Shown piece after piece: positions 11,740-23,585 of a stretch of DNA of 64,000 bases. A program made the translations under genes and the position numbers. How positions within the stretch are numbered: the stretch's first letter is position 1; each line of letters begins with the position of its first letter. Location: contig JACEVL010000062.1 of the NCBI GenBank assembly GCA_020284085.1, forward strand, positions 3,527,110-3,591,109. The letters are read 5' to 3'. The stretch comes from Aporrectodea caliginosa. Lineage: Eukaryota; Annelida; Clitellata; Crassiclitellata; Lumbricidae. The notes under the pieces are model-generated. The model ran no database searches. It was not told the DNA's origin and was given only the letters and a program-made list of their open reading frames with translations.

Positions 11740-12098
11740 TATAACTCTTCATAGCTGTGGCCGCAGCTGTCTGTGCCCCAGTTCAATGAGGTCCAGCAAT
11801 ATAAAAATATAAAAACTGGCTCTTCGTTGTCAATGACTGCTTTATATGGATAACTAAAACAGCTTGTTTACCGACTGTGGTGATTCGTCAATTACCACAG
11901 AAACCTTCGATGAAGAAGTGACCAAATTTGAATCGGGACTTAAACATGGGGCTATCTGCGCCGTATACCCACATTTTTGGAAACATTTTAAGCGTATACC
12001 CGCGTTATTCACCAAATTCCAGTGGGTATACGGTGCTTGCTAATAATTGTCAGTGGGTATACGCCGTATACCCGCGTATACCCTCGACTACACCACTG

Positions 12099-13188
12099 TA
12101 TAATACTGTTATAAAGTAGCCGAATTATAAATAATAGAATGATGTACAGTGATGACGGTGCGAATCGGTTATTTGCGGTTGTTAGATATGAGCGGTCAGA
12201 GGTCACCTGTCAATCAGGCACTGATCATGGTCGCATAGCGCTGCGAACGGAGCGAGAGGGCTGCAGGTGGCCGGCGCCCGTTAAACTGCCGAACAATCGA
12301 TATCGAATAATTATAGCCAGAGATCGATCGGTGAGCTATAGGTTCTAGTGCTGATGCTGGGTCGCCGAACTGATGCACGGCTCTGGAAAGGCCAGGGAGT
12401 CCGGCCACGGACGTTTTTGTCCGCGTTTGGGTCAGCTATCGTGGCGGGGTCGGGGGTGTTCGCGTCTGTTCGCCCGATTGCAGAACGCCGTGAAGACGAA
12501 TTACGGATTTAAAAGGATATAAGTCAGGGTTTTCATTGTCGGAATATTCCGAGCGTTGCTTTGGGTGCGAATCGTAGTCGTTGCAGGCTGCCTCTGTTGA
12601 TCAACATTCATAGTCGCTTCGTACATCGGATAAAGCAGTCCGCTTTGCACTGCCGAGGGAAGTGCAAAGAAAGAAGAAGAGCAGGGGACGGGGAGGACAG
12701 GGAGGAGGGAGATAGGCAGGCAGGCGGGGACGGGGCGCCATTGTTGTGTGTACATTGTCTCTGACAAAGCTGCTTCCATTGTGACATTGTGCTGTGGCTG
12801 GCAGAGCGCATGCGCAGTGTAGTCTCCGAGTGGAGTAGGACTGTGCCCGTCTTCCCGGGCCCCAGTGGATGGGTGAGTCGGCGTTGGCCCAGATGGTTAA
12901 CTGGGCACGTACTTAATTGCATCATGCAGTGGTGTGTAGGGACTAGGGAGGATGTGTGTGTGTCAGAGAAATTCAATGCATTTTCTCAACAACTCAATCT
13001 GATATGAGCACTACAAACAGGAATTACAACAGAGATCGTGAAACTTTCTGAATGTGCAGTATAAGATCTCGGATTTGACTTGATCTTTATGGATTAATAT
13101 TGAAATTTTCACAACATTAAACAGCTCCTGTGACAACTGATTGAAATGTAGGAATTCATTTTACTGTGGAAAGTAAAGACTGGTTTCA
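12099..13188 (+). promoter_or_regulatory. Presumed onecut promoter and 5' UTR region
   Basis: GC-richer than its surroundings and free of TE ends. It lies directly upstream of the onecut ATG. An AATCGATA match to the known ONECUT-type site occurs at 12295-12302 within AATCGATATCGAAT. Transcription start and any 5' UTR intron cannot be placed. Confidence 0.4.
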
Positions 13189-16100
13189 ATGAAAATAAGC
13201 GAGATGAGTGAGAGCGGAGACTGCTTGCAGGATCTGTCATCTGGGGAGTTTGAAGGCGATGAGGAGTACAAGACAACGTACGCCACCCTGACCCCATTAA
13301 GACCCCTCTCGCCTCTCTCCGATTCAGAGAAATACCCTAACAGAGGAGGCTATGGTCAGAATGGCCTTTACAGCATATCGGATACCTCGTTTTCATTTAA
13401 GTATAACAGGGACCTTGACACCGGCCTGAAAGGCTATGAGTTCCTGGAACCACTGCTTCCAATTGCCATGCTCGATGGAAGTGGAAACATGGAATGCTGC
13501 GAAGTCCAGCCGTCGCTGTCTCTTTACCGCCAGGCGTCGCTGCTTCTACCACTGACCAAAGACCTTGACTCTTCCATGAGCAGTGAAGGCATGTACTCGA
13601 GTACCACAGTACCAGGTGTCAGTCCATTTGTGAACGGCAACCAGTCCGGTGGAACGGACAGCATCCAATCTTCCAGGTCTTCGACTCCTGACATCGCTGC
13701 ACATGACTCCTCTGCTAAAAGACCGCTGGCGTCAGTCGTTCCAGCTGTGGCTCCCGCTTCCGATGTGTTCGAGCTGAACGTGGACATGGAGGACGTCGAT
13801 ACGCGCGACATTGCCGAGAAGGTCAGCAACGAGCTGAAGAAGTACAACATTTCACAAGTGCTGTTTGCGCAGACGATTCTCGGTCGCAGCCAGGGCACGC
13901 TCAGTGACCTGCTGCGCAATCCGAAGCCGTGGGCAAAGCTGAAGTCTGGTCGGGAGACGTTCTGTCGAATGTGGAAGTGGCTGCAGGTGCCAGAAATTGA
14001 AAGGATGGCACCTTTCAAAGGGGCAGGTATCTAAGAGAATGGAAATGTCTTATGACGACAATGTTCCATCGTAGGGCCACAAAATTCATTATTGTGGTTG
14101 TTGTTTTTGGTTTCTTCTATTGCATTATTTCAGTTTATGCTTTCCTTGTTTTGTTTTTGGTTTTCTTGGTTTATGGGTGGTGGTTTTGTAGTTTATTTAG
14201 AATGAAAATGAAGTCTTTTATGTTAATTTATGAAACCATGGTTAGTTGGTTACTATGTGAACTAAAAGAAACTGTTCCTTAAAAACATGAGCTGACACGA
14301 GTGCATTATGCTAGCAGGAATGATTGATTGAGTGGTTGATTGATTGTGCTTAAGATCTTCATTTCTGTTTAGCTTAAGCAGATGAAGCAACAAGGAGCAG
14401 GGCTCTTGATTTGAGTGCTGCATTCGATACTGTTGATAATAGTGTTTTGTTGTGCACTTGCTGCACTCGCATTGCTCTGTTGCCAGTTTATCCAACTTCT
14501 CGTCAGTGCATGGGTGGTTCTGCTTCAACAGTTGCTATAAACCTAGATAAGTCTGATGCAATCATTTATGGCTCTCACCAATGACTGTGATCTTTTCCTT
14601 CTCATTCCGTCATTGACCTTTGCTGGCACTGTTGTTTTGCTATCAAAGACTGTCAAAATGCTTGGGGTCACTTTGAACAGTTAACTCACACTACAATCCC
14701 ACATAACAAACCTTTGCAAATCTTGTTTCTATAATATCAGATCATTGCATCACATAAGGTCTGCTCTTGCCAAAGACATGTCACAGACCATAACCTGCTT
14801 CTCTTGTCTGCTCTCACCTGAATTATGCCAGCTCTGTGTTTGAAGGCATATCAGATCTTGAAGTCAACAGGCTTCAGTGCATCCAAAATTCTTTGGCTTG
14901 CATGGTGCTGCATGCATCTTCTCATTCAAACTCCTTAACTCAGCTCAGTCAGCTGTTTTGGGTTTCTGTAGAATTTAGAATAAGATTTAAACTGGCCTGT
15001 CTTTAAAACACTCACAACACGCACTCATATACCTTCACCCAGTACGATCTCCTTACATTCTGCCACACAGTCTGTTAGCTTCTTGTATGGGTTTTTGTCT
15101 GAACCTTGATGTAGTCCTGTCATAGACTCGCGTGCATATGGTGTTGCTGCCGTAAGGAATGGAATTGACGAATGTTTATCTGTTGCTCAAACACCTTTTC
15201 TTCTTTCAAGAAATGCCTCAAAGCTCACTATTTCTCATTGGCCTTCAAACATCTGAACACCTAATTGCTCTTAACCTGGCGACTGACTAACTAACCATGC
15301 CTTAGTTAAAAATGTCCGTAGTAGTAGTAGTGCTAGTGGTGGTGGTTTTGGTGGTAGTAGTAGTAGTAGTAGCAACAAAGCAAATGACTAATTGACTAAA
15401 TAGATCCAATGCTTTTGCTTCTGCTAAATGTTAAGTGCCATTATTTCAAATGAAAGATCATTGATACTTCATTCAACCGAGACTGCTGTCGCTGGCACAA
15501 TTAACAACATGCTTCACTTAACGATTCTCTCTTCTTAAATCTCTGCTGTGTTCGATACCGTTGATCATGGACTCGTGGTATTTGTTGTCTCGACTTGATA
15601 TATAATTGTTCTGCTCTCCTCTGGCAATTTTCTTTTCCTATTCAACCGTGCCTCTGGGTTCAGTCATTCGACCCCTCTTGCAATCTTTATTCCTAATGTT
15701 TATTCATTACTGACTAATGACATAGCTAAACAGTTGCTTGCACAGTTGTGTGTTGTTGATTAGACAATGCAAATGCAGTGTTGTTTGGTATGGTATATCC
15801 TTCGTAATAGATCTGCACAGCCCCAGGTGGTTCAAAAGTCTCTTGTAGGAGTCATTACATGTTCTCGTATTCTCATGCATTGGATCACATTCATGTACTT
15901 CACAGGCTACTTGGTGAATGGCAAATTTAGTTTGTATATCTGACCTTAAAGGCCTAGAAGACAAGCCTACCAATGGGATACCATCATGCCTTAATACGTT
16001 GCTGACTCCGCATAGCTCTTCTGAACTGTTGCATTCTTCTAATACTGGCTTGTTCTTACATAGGTTCAAGACAATTGTAGGATCCAGTGCTTTCATCTGC

Positions 16101-19100
16101 TTTGTGCCTATTGTTTGGACAAAACCGCATCAGAAATACAGTATAAGGTTACTACTCAGTGCTCCTGAGTAGGAACCTTGAAGGGGCGATATATAAATCT
16201 TCGTAATGAATGAATGAATATAAATCTATAAGCGTAAATGAATATACAGGGTGGCCCAATATAAAATGTCCCACCGGATAAAATGCAATTTCTCCGCAAC
16301 CAATTGCGATTTTTATACCAAAATTTCAGCATTTACAGAGGAATGATTTTGCAACAATCCACGAAAATTTCACCTAACAGTGTGCATAGCTTCAAAAGTT
16401 ACAGATGTTTAAATATTCAATTCAATTTTTTCGAATTTCCGCAGATGAGCGGTCCAATAATAGTTATTTCTTTAAGATTTTTTCACAAAGAAATTGTTTT
16501 GTAACACCCAAATAACGGTGCCGTCATATGACCTCATTAAAAGTTGTAAAGAAAGTGTTTATGAAGCAAGCTGTTAATAATTGCAGATATTTTAAAGTAT
16601 ATTAAGTGCGTTTGGTCTGCCGGCAAAAAGGGCGATTTTCAGGACGGTGCGCCTGCTCACACGGCAAGGTTGGCTCAAGGCTTTATTGCCACCAACTGCA
16701 GTGAATTCATTGGCAAAGATGAATGGCCACCAAACTCTCCAGACCTTAATCCTCTTCATTATCATGTCTTGGGAGCTATGCTTGAACGCTACAAGACATT
16801 TCATCCCAAGCCGAAGAACATTGACGAGCTGAAAAAGTCGTGCAGCTAATATGGGACCAGCTGCCGCAGGACTCAATTTACAAGGCCATACTGAGCTTCA
16901 CAAAAAGACTTCGAGCTTGTTGAAAGCTAGGGGTGGACACTTCGAACATGCCTTGAGATAAATTGCTCAACAGATTTCTGATTTCGTAATGAAAGATGAT
17001 TTTATTTGACATTGAAAATTGCAAGTGATTGTCCATTTTTCTTCGGAAATTCGAAAAAATGGAATTTAATATTTAAACAGCTGTAACTTTTGAAGCTATG
17101 CAAATTGTTTAGTGAAATTTTCGTGGATTGTTGAAAAATCATTCCTCTATAGATATTGAAATTTTGGTATAAAAATCTCAATTGGTTGCGGAGAAATTGC
17201 ATTTTATCCGGTGGGACATTTTATATTGGGCCACCCTGTATATGACGCTTTTTTGTAGGACATCATAAGCTATAAATACATTTCAGCACCTTTACAGCAG
17301 ACCAGTGCATTAGGAAGGTTAATTCTTTCTCATTACCACCATTCTCTGATGCTCTGATACATGCCATTAGGCTTATTGTTATGGAGGTCACTGCGGCGTT
17401 GCAGTCTGGAACCTATAGATATTATTGCTGCAAAAGACCCAACTTTCCAATTCACTACCATCATTTGAATACCTAGTGAAGACTCGATGCTTTGCTCTGA
17501 TCGTTGCCTGACTATGACATGTACATTGTACAATCGTACATTTGTGCCTCTGATTCAGACTTATGTGTATTGTGTGTGTAATAAGTGCTTTAAAATAAAT
17601 GACTAATAAATATTGTATGTGAATGCTTTCAAATTTTGTTTTGGAAATTTGACAACCAAATTGACCAGAATGTGAATTCATATCCTCATGCATTTGGTCT
17701 TTGAATGCTTTATATGCAAATTTTTCTTTATCAGTAATGTAACATGAATAAGATGCATTCAATGCGATTCCATTGTTTTAACGATGGCAAAAAGTTTGGT
17801 TGTTTGAACCTTTTGTGGGCCACTAATGCAAAATCGAGTCACCAGAATTTTCAGGAGTGCCCGATAATCTGGTGGTTAGCATGCTCAAATGTCAACATAG
17901 AGGTCAGAGGTTCAAAGCCCTGTCAGCACAGAAAGATTGCTGTTCATTAGCACTTCTAGTGAACTGGGATATAAATGAGTACGTCTACCATACACAGCGG
18001 TTCAAAGGTCAGATTGTGAGGAAGAGGACTGGCTCCCTGCCCTTGTGTGGTAAGGCTCTGAAAAAAGATGCTGGCTCTTGGAGTTATCTTCATGTGTTAT
18101 CTTCAATTCATGTATCAACAAATATAAGAAAACTGATGGTCTCAGTTGCAGCTCTGTGTTTCGGTGCCAAGTGTAAAGGCAGTGATAAACCACAAATGAT
18201 CGTGTCATGTTCTGACTAAGTTAACAGGTTTCGTTTGTTCTTTCTAGGGTTCAAGTCAGAATCTCCGAAAGTCGAACCAATCGTTCTCTCAGTCAAACCC
18301 AAGCCAGAAGGTATTTCGGTTTGTTGGACTGGTTGGTTTTCTTATACAAATTGTAACTAGAAGCTGATATTTATATAGTGCCACTTAAAGAGTAAATTCA
18401 TTGGTGGTGATCCCAACTGGAACCAGAGAAATTGCAGTCGAGTAATACAGACTTTAGCTGCTTGCGAAATTGTGGAAGGGACCAACCTAGGAGCTTTAGC
18501 CGCAGCTCTCTAGGAAAGGCAATTCCAGCTGGTGGGTCCAATATAGGCAAAGTTTCTGGACAGAGCTGTAGCAGTATGTATATTAGGTAGTCAGGAGTCC
18601 GTGGCAGCCGCCTGAAGGGTGTCTTGTCTCAGAAGTCAGAACCGAAGAGACTGAAATGCGGAGGTCCCTAAGGTATGATGGAGCCGAGCAGACGAGACAA
18701 TTTTCCATGAGGGTCAGAATCTTAAACTGAATATGCTCCTGAATGTGGAGCCAGTGCAAAGTGTCCTGCATAAAAAGAAGCTTTTTGGTGAAACCTGGGG
18801 ACACCCCCCCAATAAGACAGGCAGTGGCATTAAGACAGACTGATGCTTCAGAATATCAGCAAGTGAAATCCATTAAAGATAATGTTGCCAAAGTCCACCC
18901 TGGAGCAGATAAGAGCGCATATTAAAGTAATGATGGTGTGAACGAAGAGGGAGCAGCCGATGGTATGGCGCTGATGGAGGTGGTAAAACCATGAGCTCGG
19001 ACACTGTTAACATGATCAGTCAAGGAGAGATTCTGGTCTAGGACAACTACAAGATCACAGACTGTTTAAGTGAAAAGAATGTTCAAAAACCTCTGCGTAG

Positions 19101-20016
19101 TTTTCTCCAAAGTCTTTCTGATCAAATTAAAATTTCAGATGGCGGTGAGTTAAACTAATTGACCTGAAATGCACTGTAAATTGTTGTTATGAAATGTACA
19201 TGGTGCAAGTTAATGCAAATAAATGCACCATAAATGCACTGTTCAAATAGTTCAGAGTGCTTTGAAATACTCTTGTGGCTAGCTAGACAGAAACTGTTCT
19301 ATAATTTATACACAGGTTTTACTTTAACTTAGTATATAAACCATAATAAAGAAAGTGGCTCAAATCAAAAGTAGGAGTCATGGTCTGATTTGGTGCCATA
19401 TGGAAAGGGAAAATTGATCTGAAAGAGGCTAAGGAAAAGAACTAGGGTAATGTGATATATAGATATTTGTATGAATATACATGACTGTTATTGCCTGCAA
19501 TGTTTTAATACTTAAGAATTATAAATGAATAACTCAAACGGAATTACGCAAATGAATGACTTATGGTGAATGACGTTAGGATCATGGAAAATACTCAAAA
19601 TAGATATGTGTGCATAGAACTGACAAAAGATTCACATAGATACGACTAACCGTAGTGTTGAACCAACTGTTTTGTGATCAGCGACTCCTAAAGCTACCCC
19701 AGATGCAAAGTCGAAGTCATGCCCCACTGGGATCGCGTCATCAAAGTCGATCCAGTTCGAAAGCGACCTGAAGAAGCGTCGGATGGTCTTCACGGACGCA
19801 CAGCGGGCGTCGCTTCGAAACATCTTCCGGAAAACGCCACGGCCGAGTCGAGAGCTTCAGTTATCCATTGCACACCAGCTTGGCTTACCCGTTGGGACTG
19901 TGTCAAATTTCTTCATGAATGCACGCCGACGCCCGCGGGTCAAGTGGCAGGATGACATTCACCGTGCTGCGCTTGACGATGACAGCACGACCAATAGCGG
20001 TTCCGACGCGCTCTGA
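13189..20016 (+). CDS. onecut: Onecut homeobox transcription factor (CUT + homeodomain)
   Basis: Sequence-specific nuclear transcription factor of the ONECUT/HNF-6 class. Exon 13189-14026 encodes an unconserved N-terminus of about 195 residues and the CUT domain, which includes GRSQGTLSDLLRNPKPW and KLKSGRETF.RMWKWLQ. Exon 19682-20016 encodes the divergent homeodomain (KKRRMVFTDAQRASL; SNFFMNARRR) with the class-typical Phe48 and Met50, then an acidic C-terminus. The donor after GCA G at 14026 and the acceptor at 19681 are phase-compatible, giving 390 residues. A 63-nt exon at 18248-18310 fits the same phase and would lengthen the CUT-homeodomain linker by 21 residues. The second in-frame methionine (MSESGD) is an alternative start. 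The intron holds LINE copies, a SINE and a mariner, none touching exons. Single CUT domain plus F48/M50 make the class call firm. Confidence 0.93.
14390..15290 (+). pseudogene. LINE reverse transcriptase remnant, copy 1 in onecut intron
   Basis: Broken frames read LDLSAAFDTVDNSVLL (RT motif A with its Asp), LNLDKSDAIIYGS and SKTVKMLGVTLNS. These are followed by the post-RT region LNYASSVFEGISDLEVNRLQ and a SxSNSLTQLSQLFWVSVEFR segment. Stops and frameshifts throughout. The same family is present reversed at 35600-36290. Confidence 0.8.
15313..15372. repeat. (GTA)n/(GTG)n microsatellite
   Basis: Interrupted runs of GTAGTAGTAGTAG and GGTGGTGG at the junction between two LINE fragments. Confidence 0.85.
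15480..16222 (+). pseudogene. LINE remnant, copy 2, with 3' stem-loop and (AATG)n tail
   Basis: A second start of RT motif A (SAVFDTVDHGLVV) and motif B-like PLGSVIRPLL appear just after copy 1, so this is a separate insertion. Its 3' end is the recurring stem-loop (GTGCTCCTGAGTAGGAACC ... GAAGGGGCGATATA) followed by AATGAATGAATGAATA. Heavily decayed. Confidence 0.7.
16247..17238 (+). mobile_element. Tc1/mariner-type transposon, internally deleted
   Basis: TA duplicated at both edges (16245-16246, 17239-17240). Inverted repeats begin CAGGGTGGCCCAATATAAAA and stay alignable for about 215 bp. Between them lies a frame-broken C-terminal half of an IS630/Tc1/mariner transposase: FQDGAPAHTARLAQ, WPPNSPDLNPLHYHVLGAML and a GGHFEHA ending. 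The NSPDLNP context carries the second catalytic Asp. The N-terminal DNA-binding half is missing. Confidence 0.85.
17855..17930 (+). repeat. tRNA-derived SINE head
   Basis: Internal-promoter-like boxes: TGGTGGTTAGCATGC (box A-like) and GAGGTTCAAAGCC (box B-like), about 50 bp apart. It does not fold into a clean tRNA, so it is read as a SINE promoter rather than a tRNA gene. Confidence 0.5.
18248..18310 (+). CDS. onecut: Candidate onecut linker (cassette) exon
   Basis: Acceptor TTTGTTCTTTCTAG is followed by 63 nt with no stop, then donor GTATTT. Read in the phase left by onecut exon 1 it encodes FKSESPKVEPIVLSVKPKPE, and its exit phase matches the homeodomain exon, so it can be included or skipped without a frameshift. 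Vertebrate HNF-6 has isoforms differing by a 26-residue spacer at the same position. Constitutive inclusion is equally possible. Confidence 0.6.
18360..19090 (-). pseudogene. LINE RT C-terminal remnant in onecut intron
   Basis: On the minus strand: VCDLVVVLDQNLSLTDHVNS (RT thumb region), then LHWLHIQEHIQFKILTLM and SAPSYLRDL (post-RT pattern), then a degenerate PAGIAFPRELR...FRKQLKS segment. It ends near the recurring stem-loop at about 18370. Many frameshifts. Confidence 0.75.
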
Positions 20017-23000
20017 ATAGTGTCGTTACGTCTTGCTTCGTTGATTTCTTAAATCATTCCCTTGATTTGCTTACATCGTTTTTGAATCCTCTGGAAATTC
20101 TGCATGCTGCTGTTTATATATATCAGTCGTTCGGGACGATTGTTTTGTGTTGGTAGGTCGAGTGAATGGTCATTATGCTGACTGATGAGTTGACTTATTG
20201 ATACTTTTTGTCAGGTTAACTCTAGCTTTTGCTCTTTTCTGTTATGGTGTGGTGTATTGCGGGTAAAATGATTGGTTTTTGTTGTTGAAGGATTGACCGA
20301 TTGCATCTTCAAAATTCCTGGTTTTGCCAAGCGATTGCTTTATGTATAGAAGCCATTTTGCAGTTTACATTACACTGTTCGATGCCATTTACTGCTGAAG
20401 TGTAACAGCCATATTTGACACTTCTGATTTCGTTTTCTGGCTAGTTTTGATTCTTTCCGATAGAATCAATATGTATTATATCATCTAGTCGCACAAGTTT
20501 CTTCTGACTGCGAAGTTTATGGCCGCTTCTCACTTTTGCTTTGGAGCTGCTTGCTTTCTACAATGTTCATCAAGGCAATATGTGTAGCATTCTCAATACA
20601 TTTGTAATTATTATTCAGGTAATTATTTAATTATATGATTATGTGATTAATTTCCCTTCAGCTTGCCTTTCAGACGTAAAGAGCAATGAGTGAATTTATT
20701 TTCCAATGCTAGGCACGTTTGTGAATGCCGATTATTCTGATGTTATGACAGTTTGGTTTCTGAAAACGGAGGTAGTTTGGCTGTTGCAGTGTCAGAATGG
20801 CCACTGTTAAATGGTAGAAGGTGTTATGCCATTTTGTTTTAACATTTGTCCAACGTTATAATTTGAGTATTTCAAAAGTTATGCTATTTATTGCGAAGAC
20901 CGTTGTTGGAGCCTTTGGATGACAGAATTAAACAGCAATTGCAAAACGACAATGCTGCTAGGGAGTTGCTGTAGGTGCCTGGTTTTACATTTGCTTGTGC
21001 AGTTAGTATGTTACTTACCACTATAAGTTTCCTCTTTGTCTCTGAACTGACTTTCTGGTATTGACCTGACTTTGGTTTGGTTTTGGCATGCTTTCATTTG
21101 ATGCTTTGCACATTAGGCACCAGGGCTATCGTAGTTGATAATTGACACTAATAATAAAATGCATATAATTATAATAATAATAATAATAATAATTTAATAA
21201 TAATAATAATTTAATAATAATAATAATGCATATAAAAATAATAATAATGCACATATAACAATAGTAATGCATATAATAATAATAATGCATATAATAATAA
21301 TTTAATGATAACAGTTAGCTAGATATTTCTGTATTGCCTTCCAGGATCCTCTTGAGCATACTCGAGAATTTCATAAAAATAAAATCAGTCCAAATTTATA
21401 TAGCGGCCCTTCCAAGTCTCTACTCGGAGGTGTTTAGTATTAGTTTTGCTTACGGTACTCATGCTACGGACCTGCTGTGTCTGAAAAACAGTGAGTACAA
21501 TAAATTCAGCTTTGTTGTTGCTAATAATCTGATTCTTAAGCAAAATACTGCTTATGTGAAAGGACATGTGAAGTCCGAAAATCATCATACAGTGTTTAAG
21601 TCAAAATTTCATGGTTTAAAATAGTTGTGCCATTTCTTTGTGTTTCATTGTTTAAAGTGGCTGTTACATTCTGTGAGTTTTTATTGCTTTCTATTTCTCT
21701 AGTAATATTTATTCTGATCATGCATGAAACTTTTAAGAAGGATAAGGCTGACATCTTATTGCAAAATTATTATTGACATTTTGGCAAAAAGGATTAAGCT
21801 GATTGCATGTAGCTTAGATGCAGCTTAATAAGATGTAGCTTAAAACTCATCTTTTTCAGCATGCATAGCCACCATAGCCTGGCTTCTGGTTCTCCAATAG
21901 ATTATGATTTTTCATTGTGACTTAGCTCTAAGAGACCATTGACTGATGTCTTGGACATTATGATAATGGTGCTATAGAAGTCATTGGATTAGATTAGATT
22001 AGATTATGTTGCTTTGCTGCACTTAAGGTACAAATGTTAGTGTTGCAATGTGGAGCTAGCAGAAGCTGTTTCTGTTAGAATTATCTATTTTTCAGACTGC
22101 TGCTGTGTGATTAAGTTGGTGTTTAAAGCACAGGCTGTACTAAAATAACTATCTGTACTAAATTTAGATGCAGAAAGCCTCATTCAGCATAATTCCCTCC
22201 TCGTGTTCACAGTTCGATGGTGATTAAGCTGGTCTTCCTGACACGGCTTTTGTGTGGCGCTGAGAAATTTTGAAGATTTACATTACATTCTGTTGCCCCT
22301 CTGTGGAGATACTTCATGGACAATCTCTGACAGAACTTTTCTACTGTCATCTGTACAGGTGACAATTTGGCCACCTAGGGAAAGAGAACCTATATGTTTT
22401 GATTCTGTTTATTAATTGGTATGCTACTTTTGCTTTCAAACTACCGTACATGTAGGATTGTACTGATATGTGTAAATTGTTTGACACTAGCATCTTAGAA
22501 GTTACCTGAATAGGTAACATAAGTTTTCTGCTGACAAGCTCTTATATACAAGTACATGTGCATCTTACACTATGTTTCACCTTCGCTTTCAAATCCTGGT
22601 TTCATGAAAGCACAAAAGGCTGACAAAATTAGCATACAGTAACTTTCTTGCTTGAAAATTTTGGGATTCTTCTCAGCTTTGTAGAAACGCATTGAGCTTC
22701 GTTCGTCGTCTTCTTGGTTTTCATCTGGCTGTTGTCATGTTAGTGTTATATTTACTAGGGTGGCACATTGTGTCATGGCCAACAAATGTTTTTTTAAATA
22801 ACTCTAGCTGTTTTTGTCTTTGCACATTTTTGCAATGAGGGTCATGGTAAAATGTGAATTTGTTGTTCATTTAGGGTTATATGTTAACATTTAGGATTTT
22901 AAGTCAATTACTAGACGCCTTTATGTCAATTACCGTACTGGACTGTCTGGACATAAAGGTGAACTACATCCACAATGGCCTCTCATTGCACAATTGCTAA

Positions 23001-23515
23001 ATTCTTTTCATGTATGGGGTTACAGAGAAATCTACTCAAAATACAAACATAATTATATTTCTTGAAATGGCTTGTGAACAGATTCTGCTTTTTGTGCTCA
23101 ACTGATAGAACAAGCAAATGGTAGATTTGACTTATGTAAACTATGACTGGTTCACAAGTCTAGTCTTCTCTGGTCTTCGGTGTTTGTTTTAACAAGTATA
23201 GAAGATTTACTGCGAGCAGTTTTGTTTGCTCTTGCTTGAAGCAGTCTTCAGATTTCATTGAATTTTCTCAAACGTCAGCTTTACTTTGCATTTGTAGTTA
23301 CAACATAATTTATGACATATGACTGTTTAGGATATTACTAGACATTCTGTATTTTCTAATTAATCTGATTTGGTTTTAATTATTCATTTACCTTTGAATA
23401 TAATTAATAATTTGTCATCACTTACGTAGTTTTATAGTAATAGTATGCCTACAATGAAAATATGAATCATTATTTTACTGACCAATCAATGAGGCCATAT
23501 TAAACTGTAATGAAG
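20017..23515. other. Onecut 3' flank; no gene seen
   Basis: AT-rich, probably starting with the onecut 3' UTR. It includes a (AAT)n-rich microsatellite (21165-21305) and a LINE-type stem-loop fragment at about 21395-21430. No exon or transposon terminus was recognised in the rest. Confidence 0.5.
21165..21305. repeat. (AAT)n-rich interrupted microsatellite
   Basis: ATAATAATAATAATAAT runs alternating with AATGCATATAA segments, giving a compound repeat of roughly 140 bp. Confidence 0.9.
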
Positions 23516-23585
23516 TTAACACTTTAATGACGAGCATGTCATTAAGTGTCTGGGAAATCAATGCGCTCACCGTTAAAGTGCTGAA
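23516..23585. mobile_element. 70-bp TTAA-type palindromic MITE, copy 2
   Basis: TTAACACTTTAATGACGAGC at the left, GCTCACCGTTAAAGTGCTGA at the right; the right TTAA has mutated to TGAA. Same layout as 4240-4310 and 63404-63473. Confidence 0.55.

Larger units (their letters stand above)
9807..12098. mobile_element. 2.3-kb hAT-like non-autonomous transposon
   Basis: Terminal inverted repeats CAGTGGTGTAGT and CTACACCACTG. The 8-bp target duplication TATAATAC is perfect (9799-9806 and 12099-12106). The subterminal sequence CAGTGGGTATAC recurs near both ends (about 9830; about 12030 and 12050). No transposase frame was recognised. It carries copy B of the dispersed repeat (about 10480-10640) and a nested foldback-like structure (10973-11739), so it is a composite. 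Confidence 0.88.

Noticed and set aside
13524..14018. 164-codon minus-strand frame opposite onecut exon 1
   Set aside because: Antisense shadow of the CUT-domain exon.
17855..17930. Functional tRNA gene
   Set aside because: Box A- and box B-like motifs exist, but acceptor and anticodon stems do not pair cleanly. More likely a SINE promoter.
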